From: Micromonospora coerulea
GTDB taxonomy: Bacteria > Actinomycetota > Actinomycetes > Mycobacteriales > Micromonosporaceae
Assembly (NCBI RefSeq): GCF_016598485.1
Contig: NZ_JAEMUW010000013.1
Location: 62,001-126,000, forward strand
DNA: 64,000 nt
Direction: 5' to 3'
Shown here: in pieces, positions 18,080-27,344 of the stretch
Layout: each line of letters starts with the position of its first letter
Numbering within the stretch: the first letter of the stretch is position 1
Position numbers and translations under genes: made by a program
The notes under the pieces: model-generated
What the model was told of the DNA's origin: nothing
Databases searched by the model: none
The model's input: the letters and a program-made list of their open reading frames with translations, nothing else

Positions 18080-18586
18080 TCAGCCGGTTCTGGTCAGGTC
18101 GATCCGCCAGTCGTTGGAGCGCATCAGCCGGCCCGGCGGGAACTCGAACTCGGTCTCGCCGAGCAGGGTGAAGCCGGCCTTGCGGCAGACCGCGTTCGAT
18201 GGCGGGTTGTCCACCGACGGGTAGGCGTGCGCCCAGCGCCGGTCCCCGCTGGCTGCGGCCTCCGCGACCACCGCGCGCACCGCCGCGGTCGCCAGGCCCC
18301 GGCCCTGGTACGCGGGCAGGATCGCCCAGCCCATCTCGTAGACCTGCTCGCCGCGCCACTCCCGGGCCCAGTAGCCGACGCTGCCGACCTTCTCGCCGTC
18401 GGGCAGCACGACGCTGAACATGTTGCCGCTGCGCAGGCCCGGTCCCCGGACGTACCGCTCGTGCCGGGCGAGCACCTCCTCGTCGGTCTCCGGGCCGCCG
18501 GTGTGCGCCCGCACCTCCGGCGCGTTGAGCTGGCGCAGCAGCCCCAGGTCGCCCTCGTCCCACGGCTCGATGCGCACCTCGGTCAT
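18080..18586 (-). CDS. GNAT-family N-acetyltransferase
   Basis: 168 residues. The acetyl-CoA loop is visible as ILPAYQGRGLATAAVRAVV, followed by SVDNPPSNAVCRKAGFTLLGETEFEFP, the usual GNAT motif A and B. Start chosen at ATG 18586 behind AGAAGGGGGG. Acyl acceptor unknown. Divergent from the FMN reductase at 18733, with a perfect dyad between them. Confidence 0.9.
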   Translation of the reverse strand: MTEVRIEPWDEGDLGLLRQLNAPEVRAHTGGPETDEEVLARHERYVRGPGLRSGNMFSVVLPDGEKVGSVGYWAREWRGEQVYEMGWAILPAYQGRGLATAAVRAVVAEAAASGDRRWAHAYPSVDNPPSNAVCRKAGFTLLGETEFEFPPGRLMRSNDWRIDLTRTG

Positions 18587-18653
18587 GTCGCCCCCCTTCT
18601 CCCGGAGGCTCATTGAAGCAGCCACCACCGATGATTCCCGGCACATCATCCGA

Positions 18654-18676
18654 CCCGCTAGATCGGATCTAGCGGG
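18654..18676. promoter_or_regulatory. Perfect 23-bp dyad, candidate operator
   Basis: CCCGCTAGATC (18654-18664), one central G, then the exact inverse GATCTAGCGGG (18666-18676). It lies between the divergent GNAT (start 18586) and FMN reductase (start 18733) genes, 57 bases upstream of the latter. The 1-base centre is too tight for a hairpin loop, which argues for a dimeric repressor site rather than a terminator. The regulator is not evident in the window. Confidence 0.6.
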
Positions 18677-18732
18677 CGCTCGCCGTCGTCTCGCGCCTGA
18701 AGGGTGAAGCCCGACCGAGGCGGGAGGGAAGC

Positions 18733-19287
18733 ATGACACCGCTGCGGCTCGCCGTGATCATCGGCAGCACCCGTGAGGGGCGGATGGGCGACCGGGTCGG
18801 TCGCTGGTTCGTCGACCAGGCACAACAGCGCGACGAGATGACGTTGACCGTCGTCGACCTCGCCGCGTACGACTTCCCGGCCAGCTATCCGGCGGAGCCG
18901 ACCGTGACCATGCGGGCATTCGCCCAGCAGGTGAGCCGGGCGGAGGCGTTCGTCGTGGTGACCCCCGAGTACAACCACAGCTTCCCGGCCTCGTTGAAAC
19001 AGGCGATCGACTACGCGTACGACGAGTGGCAGGCCAAGCCGGTCGGCTTCGTGTCGTACGGCTGCCGTTCGGTCGGGCTGCACGCGGTCGACCAGCTCCG
19101 GACGGTCTTCACCGCCCTGCACGCCGTGACGGTGCGCGACACCGTCGGCGTGGATCTGCTCTGCGGCGAGCCGACGCCGCAGGCCGAGGACCAGCTGCGC
19201 CAGGACGTCCGGGTCCTGCTCGACCAGCTCTGCTGGTGGGGTCTGGCGCTGCGCGACGGTCGCGCGGCGCGCCCGTACGTCTCCTGA
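18733..19287 (+). CDS. NADPH-dependent FMN reductase family protein
   Basis: 184-residue flavodoxin-like enzyme. The FMN-phosphate loop IIGSTREGRMGDRV (about 9-22) and the VVVTPEYNHSFPASLKQAID motif are diagnostic of the NAD(P)H:FMN oxidoreductase family (azoreductase, chromate or quinone reductase group). It precedes the exporter operon by 24 bases, so it may be co-transcribed with the DrrAB-like pair and act in redox handling of the exported compound or in resistance. Confidence 0.92.
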   Translation: MTPLRLAVIIGSTREGRMGDRVGRWFVDQAQQRDEMTLTVVDLAAYDFPASYPAEPTVTMRAFAQQVSRAEAFVVVTPEYNHSFPASLKQAIDYAYDEWQAKPVGFVSYGCRSVGLHAVDQLRTVFTALHAVTVRDTVGVDLLCGEPTPQAEDQLRQDVRVLLDQLCWWGLALRDGRAARPYVS

Positions 19288-19311
19288 ACGGATGAGAGGA
19301 AGGTTGCGATC

Positions 19312-20325
19312 ATGAGTAAGCGCACCACCGGTCTCGCTGTCGAGGCCGACGGCCTGACCCGGTCGTTCGGGGAGACCCGGGCGCTGGACGGCCTCGATCT
19401 CCAGGTCCCCGCCGGCACCGTCTACGGGCTGCTCGGCCCGAACGGCGCCGGCAAGACCACGGCGGTACGGGTGCTGGCGACCCTGCTGCGCCCCGACGGC
19501 GGCCGGGCGCGGGTCTTCGGGCACGACGTCGTGGCCGAGGCCGACGCGGTGCGCGGCCGGGTCAGCCTGACCGGCCAGTACGCCTCGGTCGACGAGGACC
19601 TCACCGGCGTGGAGAACCTGGTGCTCCTCGGTCGGCTGCTCGGGCTGGCCAAACCGGCCGCCCGCCAGCGGGCCGAGAGCCTGCTGGCCGCGTTCGGTCT
19701 GACCGACGCGGCCGGCCGCCAGGTCAAGAAGTACTCCGGTGGCATGCGGCGGCGCATCGACATCGCGGCGAGCATCCTGAGCACCCCCGACCTGCTGTTC
19801 CTCGACGAGCCGACGACGGGTCTGGACCCGCGCAGCCGCAACCAGGTGTGGGAGATCGTCCGGGCGGTGGTCGCGCACGGCACGACGGTGCTGCTGACCA
19901 CGCAGTACCTGGACGAGGCGGACCAGCTCGCCGGGCGGATCGCGGTGGTGGACCACGGCAGGGTGATCGCGGAGGGCACGCCGGGCGAGCTGAAGTCGTC
20001 GGTCGGCTCGGGCACGGTCCACCTGCGACTGCGCGACCCGGGGCGGCGGCCGGAGGCCGAGAAGGTGCTCCAGGCGGCACTCGGCGTGCCGGTGCAGCTC
20101 GAAGCGGATCCGGTGGCGCTGACGGCCCGCGTCCGCGGGGACGGCTCCGACCTCGACGCCAGCGAGCAGGCGGCCCGGGCGCTCGGGGAGCTGGCCCGCG
20201 CCGGCATCGTCGTCGACGACTTCTCCCTCGGCCAGCCCAGCCTGGACGAGGTCTTCCTGGCCCTGACCGACCACCCCGCCGTCGAGGCCGACGAGCGGGA
20301 CGACCAGCTGGAGGCAGCGCGATGA
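19312..20325 (+). CDS. DrrA-type ABC transporter ATP-binding protein
   Basis: 337 residues. Walker A GPNGAGKTTA, signature YSGGMRRRIDIA, Walker B LLFLDEPTTGLD and switch histidine region TTQYLDEADQL are all intact. The C-terminal extension (residues about 220-330) with DDFSLGQPSLDEVFLALT is characteristic of daunorubicin-resistance-type ATPases. It energises the membrane permease encoded by the overlapping next gene. Substrate probably a hydrophobic or antibiotic-like molecule (family inference). Confidence 0.93.
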   Translation: MSKRTTGLAVEADGLTRSFGETRALDGLDLQVPAGTVYGLLGPNGAGKTTAVRVLATLLRPDGGRARVFGHDVVAEADAVRGRVSLTGQYASVDEDLTGVENLVLLGRLLGLAKPAARQRAESLLAAFGLTDAAGRQVKKYSGGMRRRIDIAASILSTPDLLFLDEPTTGLDPRSRNQVWEIVRAVVAHGTTVLLTTQYLDEADQLAGRIAVVDHGRVIAEGTPGELKSSVGSGTVHLRLRDPGRRPEAEKVLQAALGVPVQLEADPVALTARVRGDGSDLDASEQAARALGELARAGIVVDDFSLGQPSLDEVFLALTDHPAVEADERDDQLEAAR

Positions 20326-21176
20326 GCAACGCCGCTACCACGACCGGGCGGGCGCCGTCCGTCTACGTGCCGTCCGCCGAGGCGCTGGCGACCGTCCTCG
20401 CACCCGGTGCGCGACCGCCCCGGCCGAGCGCGCTGTCGGCGTCGCTCACCTTCGGCTGGCGCGCGCTGCTGAAGATCAAGCACGTGCCGGAGCAGCTGTT
20501 CGACGTGACCGCGTTCCCGATCATCATGGTGCTGATGTTCACCTACCTGTTCGGCGGCGCCCTCGCCGACAGTCCGCGGGACTACCTGCAGTTCTTCCTG
20601 CCCGGCATCATGGTGACCAGCGTCGTGATGATCACGATGTACACCGGCGTCGGCCTGAACACCGACATCGAGAAGGGCGTCTTCGACCGGTTCCGGACCC
20701 TGCCGGTCTGGCGGCCGGCCGCGCTGGTCGGCATGATCTTCGGCGACGTGCTGCGCTACGTCCTCGCCGCCCTGGTCATCCTCGGCGTCGGGCTGGCGCT
20801 CGGGTTCCGGCCCGACGGTGGGCTGCTCGGCGTGCTGGCCGGGATCGGTCTGCTGGTGGTCTTCTCGTTCGCGTTCTCCTGGGTCTGGACGTTCTTCGGG
20901 CTGATCCTGCGCAGCGAGAAATCCGTGATGGGGGTCAGCATGATGGTGCTGTTCCCGCTCACCTTCCTGAGCAACGTGTTCGTCGACCCGGGCACCATGC
21001 CCGGCTGGCTCCAGGCGTTCGTCAAGGCCAACCCGATCACCCACCTGGTGGCGGCGGTGCGGGCGACGATGGCGGGATCGTCCGATCCGACGAAAACCAT
21101 GTGGCTGCTGCTCTGGAGCGCCGGCTTCGTGGTCGTCTTCGGCACGCTGACGATGTACCGCTACAACCGCCGCTGA
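20322..21176 (+). CDS. DrrB-type ABC-2 transporter permease
   Basis: 284 residues, start overlapping the DrrA-like stop (ATGA). About 55 cytosolic residues precede six transmembrane helices typical of ABC-2 exporters, with FPIIMVLMFTYLFGGAL as the first and SVMGVSMMVLFPLTFLSNVFVDP in the conserved ABC-2 segment. Works with the adjacent ATPase as a drug/lipid exporter. A 15-bp stem terminator follows. Confidence 0.92.
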   Translation: MSNAATTTGRAPSVYVPSAEALATVLAPGARPPRPSALSASLTFGWRALLKIKHVPEQLFDVTAFPIIMVLMFTYLFGGALADSPRDYLQFFLPGIMVTSVVMITMYTGVGLNTDIEKGVFDRFRTLPVWRPAALVGMIFGDVLRYVLAALVILGVGLALGFRPDGGLLGVLAGIGLLVVFSFAFSWVWTFFGLILRSEKSVMGVSMMVLFPLTFLSNVFVDPGTMPGWLQAFVKANPITHLVAAVRATMAGSSDPTKTMWLLLWSAGFVVVFGTLTMYRYNRR

Positions 21177-21189
21177 CCCTCGCGATCGC

Positions 21190-21227
21190 CGACGGGCGCC
21201 GCCCCCGGACTCGGGCGGCGCCCGTCG
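21190..21227. terminator. Bidirectional terminator
   Basis: Perfect 15-bp stem, 21190-21204 with 21213-21227, loop of 8 bases. It lies 14 bases after the permease stop and 20 before the stop of the leftward AAA gene. Confidence 0.85.
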
Positions 21228-21246
21228 CCGTCACCGCCGGCCCCGT

Positions 21247-24200
21247 TCACAGCCGCCAGGGCAGCGGCTCGGGTGGGAGGTAGCGGCAGGTGCTGCCGGT
21301 CGAGACGGTGTCGCGCAGGTGGGCGGCGAGCGCGGGGTGGCGGTCGTCGAGCCGGCGCAGCGTGTCCCGGATGCGGGCGGTCACGGTCTTGCGGGCCCGC
21401 TCGGCCTCGTCACCGAGGCGCCGGCTGCGGCCCGTCAGCCCGGCCGCGGCGCGCAACTGGTCGAGCAGCGCCGCGCGCTCGGCGTCGAGGGCGGCCATCT
21501 TCGACTCGTCGCCGCGGGCGGCGGCCCGGTCGATCTCGCCGTCGAGCCGGTGCAGGTGACGCCGGTAGCGGGCCTTCGCCTCGTCGTCCAGGACGGGGTC
21601 ACCGCCGAGCCGGCGGGCGGCGGCGAGCTCCGGGCCGGCGGCGGGGTCGAGCAGTTCGACCGCCGGCACGTCGACGCCGGGCCGGCTGAGCAGCAGGCGC
21701 AGGTCGTGCAGACCCTTGGCGTCGGGCAGGTGCGCGACCGCGCCGGCGTACGCAAGCTGCCAGACGGGGCCGTCCCGGCGAAACTCGTACGCCTCGACGG
21801 GCTGCGGTACGACGATCGGCGCCACGGGCGTCCCGCCCGACTGCTGGCCGGTGGTGGACGCCTCGGCCTCCTGCACCTGATGCTGCCCAGCGGGCGTGGC
21901 GGGTACCGCACCGGCCCAGCCGGGTGCCGCGCTGGCATCAGCGGGCACGGCGTTGGGCCCGGCGGGCGAAGTGCTGGCCAGCCGGGTGAGCACCTGGGCC
22001 AAGCCGAGCGTGCGGGCGTCGCCTTCGGTGGCGGCCCGCAGCGATGCGGCGGCCGACGCATCGCCCGGCCGGTCGCGCCTGGCCAGCGCATCCGCCAGCG
22101 CGGCGCGCGCGATGAGGGACCAGGGTCGGGAACCCATCCGGTCAGCGGCGTCGCGGGCAGCGGAGAGGCGGGCCACGGCGTCGTCCCATCGCTCCTGCGC
22201 GGCGTCGACCAGGCCCAGCCAATGGTCGACCGGACCGCTGATGTCGCAGCCGAACAGCGCCGCCAACCAGCCGCCGCGGTGCGGCTCCAGCGCCTGCCGC
22301 ACCTCGGCGCAGCGGCGCGGGTCGCGGGTCGCGACGGCGGCCTGCGCGCGCAGCCGCACCCACAGCGGCGACACCGCACGGGAGTACGTCGTCCCGGCGG
22401 CTTCGACGCCGGCGATCAGGCGTGCGGCAGTCTCGCCGTCGCCGCGTTCGGCGGCGGTGATCGCCCGGAGCAGTTCCAGCTGGGGGTGCGCGGCCGCGGC
22501 CGGCCCGTCGAGCAGCGTGTCGATCTCGTCGAACCGGCCCTGCAGCAGCAGCCGTGACCAGCGCAGGTGCGGGACCATGAAGGCGTGCTCGGCGTGCTCC
22601 CACTCGCCGAGATCCTTCAACTGCGAGAAGAGTTCGTCGGCCTCGGTGAAGTCGCCCCGGAACGCGGCGACGATGCCGCCGTCGATGGCAGCCCCCATCC
22701 GGTGGCGGGCGTCCTCGCCTTCCCGGCCGGCCGTGACGAATGCGATCAGCTCCCGGTGGTAGCCCGGGTCGCCGAGCTCCAGCAGCGCGACCCAGCGCAG
22801 CGAGGTTGCCCACATCTCGGTCTCCCGGTCACCGCTGCGGCGAGCCACGTCGCGGATCTCGGCAGTGAGCGCTGCCCGGTCGGCGGCCGTGCCCAGCCCC
22901 CAGGTGGTGTCGTGGCGGGCCCACAGGCTGAAGGTGAGCGCCTCGTCGTCGTGGCCGCGGCGGGCGAGCGTCTCGGTGGCGGTGATGAGATCGGCGACGA
23001 GGGTGCTGAGCGGCGCGGCGACGTCGGGCTCGCCGATGAGCCGCCGATACGCCTCGCGCAGCAGCTCTGCCGGCTCAGCGGAGCGGCGGGCGGTGGGCCG
23101 CTGCCGGTAGGCGGTGAGCGCGACCCGGGCCAGCACCACCGGCTCGTCGAGCGCGAGCGCCAAGGTCGCGGCGTCGGCGAGGAGCCGCTCGGCCTCGCCC
23201 GGACCGCCCGAGTGGTGCAGCAGTTGGGCCAGTTCCACCATGATCTTGACGCGCTGGGTCGGATCCTCGGCGGCGTCCAGCGCGCGGCGGAAGTGGACCG
23301 CCGACTCCTCCATGGCCAGCCGGCGGCCCGCGTCCCGGGCGGCGGCGACCAGCAGCTCGGCGGCGCGGGAAGGGTCGAGGTCGGCGCCGGCGAGCCACGC
23401 GTGGCGGGCCAGATCGGCGGGGATCAGCCGCTCGGCGAGCGCCGCCGAGCGATCGACGGCCCGGACGACCGCCGCGTGCCGGGCGCGCCGGTCGTCGTCG
23501 GGCAGCCCGTCGTAGAGGGTCTCGCGGACCAGATCGTGGGCGAAGGCGAACCGGCCGCCGCCGCGGGCCACCACGAGCCGGGCGGCCACCGCCCGGTCCA
23601 GTAGCCGGTCGACCTGCGCAGCTGGGGTGGGCACGCAGGCGGCGAGAACCTGGCGGTGGAAGTCGCGGCCCAGCACGGCGGCGACGGTGAGCGCCTCGAC
23701 CACCGGGGCGGGCAGCTGGGCCAGGCGCCGCCGCACGGCTTCCCGGACCCCGGGGGCGATCGTGGTGACCAGGCCGTCGGCGCGCCACAGCCGGGCGGTC
23801 TGCTCGACGAAGAACGGGTTGCCGCCGGTACGCCGGTGCACCTCGTCGAGGAGCCCCGGCGCGGGCTCCCGGCCGGCCGTGCGGGTCATCAGCGCGCCCA
23901 CCTCATCGCGGGACAGGCCGGTGAGGGTGACCGTGGTCGCCTTCGCCGTCAGCGGCATCAGCAGCGGGCGCAACGGATGGTCGCCCGACTCGACCTCCGC
24001 GTCGCGATAGGTGCCGATCAGCAGCAGCCGCTCGAACCAGGTGTGCTGGGCGGCGAACCGCAGCAGCCGCATCGATGCCGGGTCGGCCCAGTGCAGGTCG
24101 TCGAGGACGACCACGACCGGCCGGCGCTGGGAGACCGCGACCAGCGCGGTGGTCACCGCGTCGTAGAGCGCGAACGCCTCCTGGTCACCGTCCTCCTCGT

Positions 24201-24549
24201 CCGTGGCGCCGCCGGTCGCCTCGCCGAGCAGGACCCCGAGACCGGGCTCGGCGGCCTCCCGCGCGAGCGCCCAGTCGTCGGGCGAGCGGCGCAGGCCGCG
24301 CAGCACCTGCACCCAGGGCCAGTAGCCCGGCGCGCTGTCGGAATCCCAGCAGGCAGCCCCGAGCACCAGCGCGCCCCGCTGCCGGGCCTCCTCGGCCACG
24401 GCCGTGACGAGCATCGTCTTGCCGATGCCCGGTTCGCCGGTGACGAGCACAAGGCCGCCGTGGCTCGCGGTCGCCCGGTCCACTTCGGCGCGCAGCAGAC
24501 CCGCGGGGTGCTCCCGCCCGATGATGGTCTCGCCGAACCGCGACTGCAT
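21247..24549 (-). CDS. Large AAA/STAND ATPase, BTAD/LuxR-regulator-like without DNA-binding domain
   Basis: 1100 residues from ATG 24549 (MQSRFGETIIGREH, matching the usual family start; GGGAGG is very close). An AAA ATPase domain follows with Walker A TGEPGIGKTMLV (about residue 36-47) and Walker B VVVVLDDLHWADPASMRLL. The middle is a long helical TPR-like array. The C-terminus has the conserved RRRLG..AERAR..VT.RIRDTLRRLDDRHPALAAHL block seen in actinobacterial AAA regulators, but I see no LuxR helix-turn-helix. Probably a signal-responsive ATPase; the target is unknown. Confidence 0.85.
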   Translation of the reverse strand: MQSRFGETIIGREHPAGLLRAEVDRATASHGGLVLVTGEPGIGKTMLVTAVAEEARQRGALVLGAACWDSDSAPGYWPWVQVLRGLRRSPDDWALAREAAEPGLGVLLGEATGGATDEEDGDQEAFALYDAVTTALVAVSQRRPVVVVLDDLHWADPASMRLLRFAAQHTWFERLLLIGTYRDAEVESGDHPLRPLLMPLTAKATTVTLTGLSRDEVGALMTRTAGREPAPGLLDEVHRRTGGNPFFVEQTARLWRADGLVTTIAPGVREAVRRRLAQLPAPVVEALTVAAVLGRDFHRQVLAACVPTPAAQVDRLLDRAVAARLVVARGGGRFAFAHDLVRETLYDGLPDDDRRARHAAVVRAVDRSAALAERLIPADLARHAWLAGADLDPSRAAELLVAAARDAGRRLAMEESAVHFRRALDAAEDPTQRVKIMVELAQLLHHSGGPGEAERLLADAATLALALDEPVVLARVALTAYRQRPTARRSAEPAELLREAYRRLIGEPDVAAPLSTLVADLITATETLARRGHDDEALTFSLWARHDTTWGLGTAADRAALTAEIRDVARRSGDRETEMWATSLRWVALLELGDPGYHRELIAFVTAGREGEDARHRMGAAIDGGIVAAFRGDFTEADELFSQLKDLGEWEHAEHAFMVPHLRWSRLLLQGRFDEIDTLLDGPAAAAHPQLELLRAITAAERGDGETAARLIAGVEAAGTTYSRAVSPLWVRLRAQAAVATRDPRRCAEVRQALEPHRGGWLAALFGCDISGPVDHWLGLVDAAQERWDDAVARLSAARDAADRMGSRPWSLIARAALADALARRDRPGDASAAASLRAATEGDARTLGLAQVLTRLASTSPAGPNAVPADASAAPGWAGAVPATPAGQHQVQEAEASTTGQQSGGTPVAPIVVPQPVEAYEFRRDGPVWQLAYAGAVAHLPDAKGLHDLRLLLSRPGVDVPAVELLDPAAGPELAAARRLGGDPVLDDEAKARYRRHLHRLDGEIDRAAARGDESKMAALDAERAALLDQLRAAAGLTGRSRRLGDEAERARKTVTARIRDTLRRLDDRHPALAAHLRDTVSTGSTCRYLPPEPLPWRL

Positions 24550-24760
24550 GGCCTCCCGACCGTAACGGAACAGTCCGACATTGATTGACTCGGCCAGCAC
24601 CGTCCACATGCTGTTCAACGACCAGATCAAACGGGTCGGCCCCGGCGCGACCGGCCTGGCCCGGCTGCTGGAGGGCGAGGGCGCCCCGGACGAGCCGTGA
24701 GCTCCAGAAAGCTCAACTGATCGGTTTACGAACGGTCCGCAGCCGGTTATCGTCAACCAC

Positions 24761-25087
24761 ATGGTTGAGGATCCGGTGGGGATGGACGCGGTGTTCCACG
24801 CCCTCGCGCACGGGGCGCGGCGCACCATGCTGCGCCGGCTCGCCGAACGGGAGCTGACCGTCGGCGAGCTGGCCGAGCCCCTGGAGATGTCCCTGGCGGC
24901 GGCGTCCAAGCACCTGCAGGTGCTGGAACGCGCCGGCCTGGTCCGGCGCACCATCACCGGCCGCCGGCACGTCTGCCGGCTCGAACCGGCACCGCTCGCC
25001 ACCGCCTCCGCCTGGCTGGACTTCCACCGGCGCCACTGGACCGACCGCCTCGACGCCCCGCAGGCGCGGCGGGTTGCCGATGACTAG
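24761..25087 (+). CDS. ArsR-family winged-helix transcriptional regulator
   Basis: 108 residues with the ArsR fold: VFHALAHGARRTMLRRLAERELTVGELAEPLEMSLAAASKHLQVLERAGLVRR, then a wing (RTITGRRHVCRLE). Of the type that often pairs with SRPBCC or ATPase genes and lacks the metal-binding cysteine pair of classical ArsR. Located divergently from the large AAA protein with 211 bases between; the two may share control. Confidence 0.9.
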   Translation: MVEDPVGMDAVFHALAHGARRTMLRRLAERELTVGELAEPLEMSLAAASKHLQVLERAGLVRRTITGRRHVCRLEPAPLATASAWLDFHRRHWTDRLDAPQARRVADD

Positions 25088-25115
25088 CCGCCGGCCTGGC
25101 GGGTACGCGCCGGCC

Positions 25116-25337
25116 ATGGGTAGCCACAAGGAAAACAAGCACGATCCCGGCGGCGAGTCGGCGCGCGGCCGGCGGCATCCCGGCAGCGGCGCTCCCGGCC
25201 ACCAGGGCTCGCCCGTCGAGCACTCACCGACGGCCCGGCACCGCCGCACCGCGACCGGATCCGCCAGCACCGAACGCGACCAGGGCCGGGCCAAGGTCGA
25301 GGGCAGCGAGCGCATCCAACGCCAGGGAACGCGCTGA
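25116..25337 (+). CDS. Small hydrophilic hypothetical protein
   Basis: 73 residues from ATG 25116; TTG 25074 is a longer alternative overlapping the ArsR stop. Rich in Gly, Arg, His, Ser and Glu with no hydrophobic core (begins MGSHKENKHDPGGESARG), so it looks intrinsically disordered. Third codon positions are almost all G or C, supporting a real gene. No function known. Confidence 0.55.
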   Translation: MGSHKENKHDPGGESARGRRHPGSGAPGHQGSPVEHSPTARHRRTATGSASTERDQGRAKVEGSERIQRQGTR

Positions 25338-25408
25338 TCCGCTGAGGCTTTGTGCAAACGGGCAGGTAGCCGTTGAGCGGCGCTACACATCGGGGAGGTG
25401 CTGTCGAG

Positions 25409-25729
25409 GTGCCGAAGTTCCTGTTGCAGTCGACGTACACCGTCGACGGGCTCAAAGGGTTGATCAATGACGGCGGTACCAAGCGCGCCAAGGTCGTCCA
25501 ACAGACGATCGAGGCCAGCGGTGGTCAGCTGGAGTCGATCCATTTCTCCTTCGCCGAGCGCGACACCTACGTGTTGTGTGAGCTGCCGGACCACAAGACC
25601 GCGGCCGGAGTTGCCATCGCAATCCGGGCGGCGGGCGGTGTGGACACCCGGATCACCCCGGTGCTGACGGCCGAGGAGGTCGACGAGGCGACCCGGGTGA
25701 ACGCCAACTATCAGCCCCCAGGTCGATGA
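25409..25729 (+). CDS. GYD domain-containing protein
   Basis: 106 residues from GTG 25409, with GGGGAGG about 11 bases upstream. The pattern KFLLQSTYTVDGLKGLINDGGTKRAKVV, GGQLESIHFSFAERDTYVLCELPD and the final TPVLTAEEVDEA matches the GYD family of small ferredoxin-like alpha/beta proteins, whose role is unknown. Confidence 0.9.
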   Translation: MPKFLLQSTYTVDGLKGLINDGGTKRAKVVQQTIEASGGQLESIHFSFAERDTYVLCELPDHKTAAGVAIAIRAAGGVDTRITPVLTAEEVDEATRVNANYQPPGR

Positions 25730-25876
25730 CCGGCGCCCGGGTGGTCCGTCGACCGGCGCCCCACCTGGCCGGTCGGCGGACCGGCTTCGGCGCCATCCGC
25801 CTGGCGGTGGTTGGTCGGGGACGCTATGGAGCTGATGACGCAGACGATTCAGCGGCGCCGGCGGCCGGTGCCCGGG

Positions 25877-26266
25877 TCAGTCGCGCGGCTTGGGGACCTG
25901 GCGGTTGAAGCGCGGCTTCAGCGCCAGGGCCAGCGCCTCCTTGTCCGCGTCCGGGTTGTCGCTCTCCCGCCAGCGGACGATGCACCGGCCCAGCCAGCTC
26001 GCGATGTCGCTCGCCGATGCCACCGGCCCGGACCGGTCGAGTAGCTGCCCGACCTGGTCGTGCAGCACGGAGGAAGCGCGATTGCCGGTGAGGTGCTGGC
26101 GCAGCTGGTCCCGCAGGTTCCCGGTCCGCCCCACGTAGATGACCGTGTCCCCGGCGAAGACCACATGCACGCCGGGCGCGCGGGGCGCGTCCGCGACGGC
26201 ATCCATCGTGTACGGGCGGGAGACGGTGAAGCCCGCCAGCAGATCCTCGTGTGCGATCTCGGTCAT
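25877..26266 (-). CDS. GIY-YIG nuclease-family protein (intact copy)
   Basis: 129 residues. The GIY-YIG core is GVHVVFAGDTVIYVGRTGNLRDQLRQHLTGN, with the Val-His-Val...Ile-Tyr-Val-Gly pair and the catalytic-position Arg. Such single-domain proteins are putative endonucleases acting on DNA, with undefined biology. Two decayed paralogs of the same protein lie at 39822-40231 and 43005-43085; this is the only intact copy. Confidence 0.88.
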   Translation of the reverse strand: MTEIAHEDLLAGFTVSRPYTMDAVADAPRAPGVHVVFAGDTVIYVGRTGNLRDQLRQHLTGNRASSVLHDQVGQLLDRSGPVASASDIASWLGRCIVRWRESDNPDADKEALALALKPRFNRQVPKPRD

Positions 26267-26390
26267 CCCCGGACGCTACCGATCCCGGTCAGCTTCCGGC
26301 AGCCCCGCCGCGCCGTCCGGGTGAGCTCACGTCCCGCCCAGGTGGGCGCGAGGTGGGTGAGCGCAGTCGGGCGGGACCTGGGAGCAGCAG

Positions 26391-27245
26391 CTAACTGGGG
26401 CTCGTGTCGGCAGGGAAGCGCTCGTGCCCCAGTACGGCGAGCAGTTGCAGCTTCTCGTAACCCTCGCTGCGCGGCGGCGCGGTGAGCACGAGCAGGGCCT
26501 GGGACTGGTCCTCGGTGAACAGCGCCTGGCAGTCGAGTTCGATCGGGCCCAGCTCGGGATGGATGAGCGTCTTGTGGTCCGCGAACCGGGTGGCGACCTC
26601 GTGCCGCTCCCACAGCTCGGCGAACTCGGGGCTCACCCTCTGCAGGGCCCGCACCAGCTCACCGGCCCTCGACTGCGGGCCCATCGATCCGTACGCGGCG
26701 CGCAGGTTGGCGACCTGGGCGCGGCTCTGCCGGTCGCGGTCCTCCTCGGGGTAGCGCAGCCGCTCGGCGGGAGCCGTGAACCACCGGTAGATCTCGCTGC
26801 GGGCGAGGCCCGTGTAGCCCGACTTGTCGCCGAGCAGGGCCTCGGCCATCCGGTTCTGCACAAGCGTCTCGCCGAGGTTGGACAGGATGAGCGCCGGGGT
26901 GTCCTCGAGCCGGTCCAGCACGCGGAGCAGGGCCGGGGCCACGTGCGTCGCCGCAGACACCGAGGCCGGGGCGTTTTGCCCTGCCACCCGGAACAGGTAG
27001 TCGCGTTCCTGGCTGGTCAGGCGCAGTGCGCGGGCGAGCGACGCGAGCATCTGCGGGCTCGGCTGCGGGCCACGCTGCTGTTCGAGCCGGGTGTAGTAGT
27101 CGGTCGACATCGCGGCGAGGGCGGCGACCTCCTCACGGCGCAGGCCCGGTGCGCGCCGGCGGGCTCCCGCAGCCAGCCCGACGTCCCCGGGCTGCAGCGC
27201 CTCGCGGCGGCGGCGCAGGAAATCGGCCAGTGCTGCACGATCCAT
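26391..27245 (-). CDS. XRE-family regulator with MmyB-like ligand-binding domain
   Basis: 284 residues with the same architecture as the regulator at 13841: HTH (RRRAPGLRREEVAALAAMSTDYYTRLEQQRG) and MmyB-like C-terminal domain (WERHEV, IHPELGPIELDCQALFTEDQSQALLVL). Divergent from the SDR gene at 27345 with about 100 bases between starts, so probably its regulator. The start ATG 27245 gives the normal family N-terminus MDRAALADFLRRRRE. Confidence 0.9.
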   Translation of the reverse strand: MDRAALADFLRRRREALQPGDVGLAAGARRRAPGLRREEVAALAAMSTDYYTRLEQQRGPQPSPQMLASLARALRLTSQERDYLFRVAGQNAPASVSAATHVAPALLRVLDRLEDTPALILSNLGETLVQNRMAEALLGDKSGYTGLARSEIYRWFTAPAERLRYPEEDRDRQSRAQVANLRAAYGSMGPQSRAGELVRALQRVSPEFAELWERHEVATRFADHKTLIHPELGPIELDCQALFTEDQSQALLVLTAPPRSEGYEKLQLLAVLGHERFPADTSPS

Positions 27246-27344
27246 GATCCCAGTATCCGGCTGCGGCGGGCGCGAACCAGGGATTGCGGATCCCCCGATG
27301 ACCGGTCTCTGCCCCAACCAGGGACGACGGCCGAAGCTCGGTGC

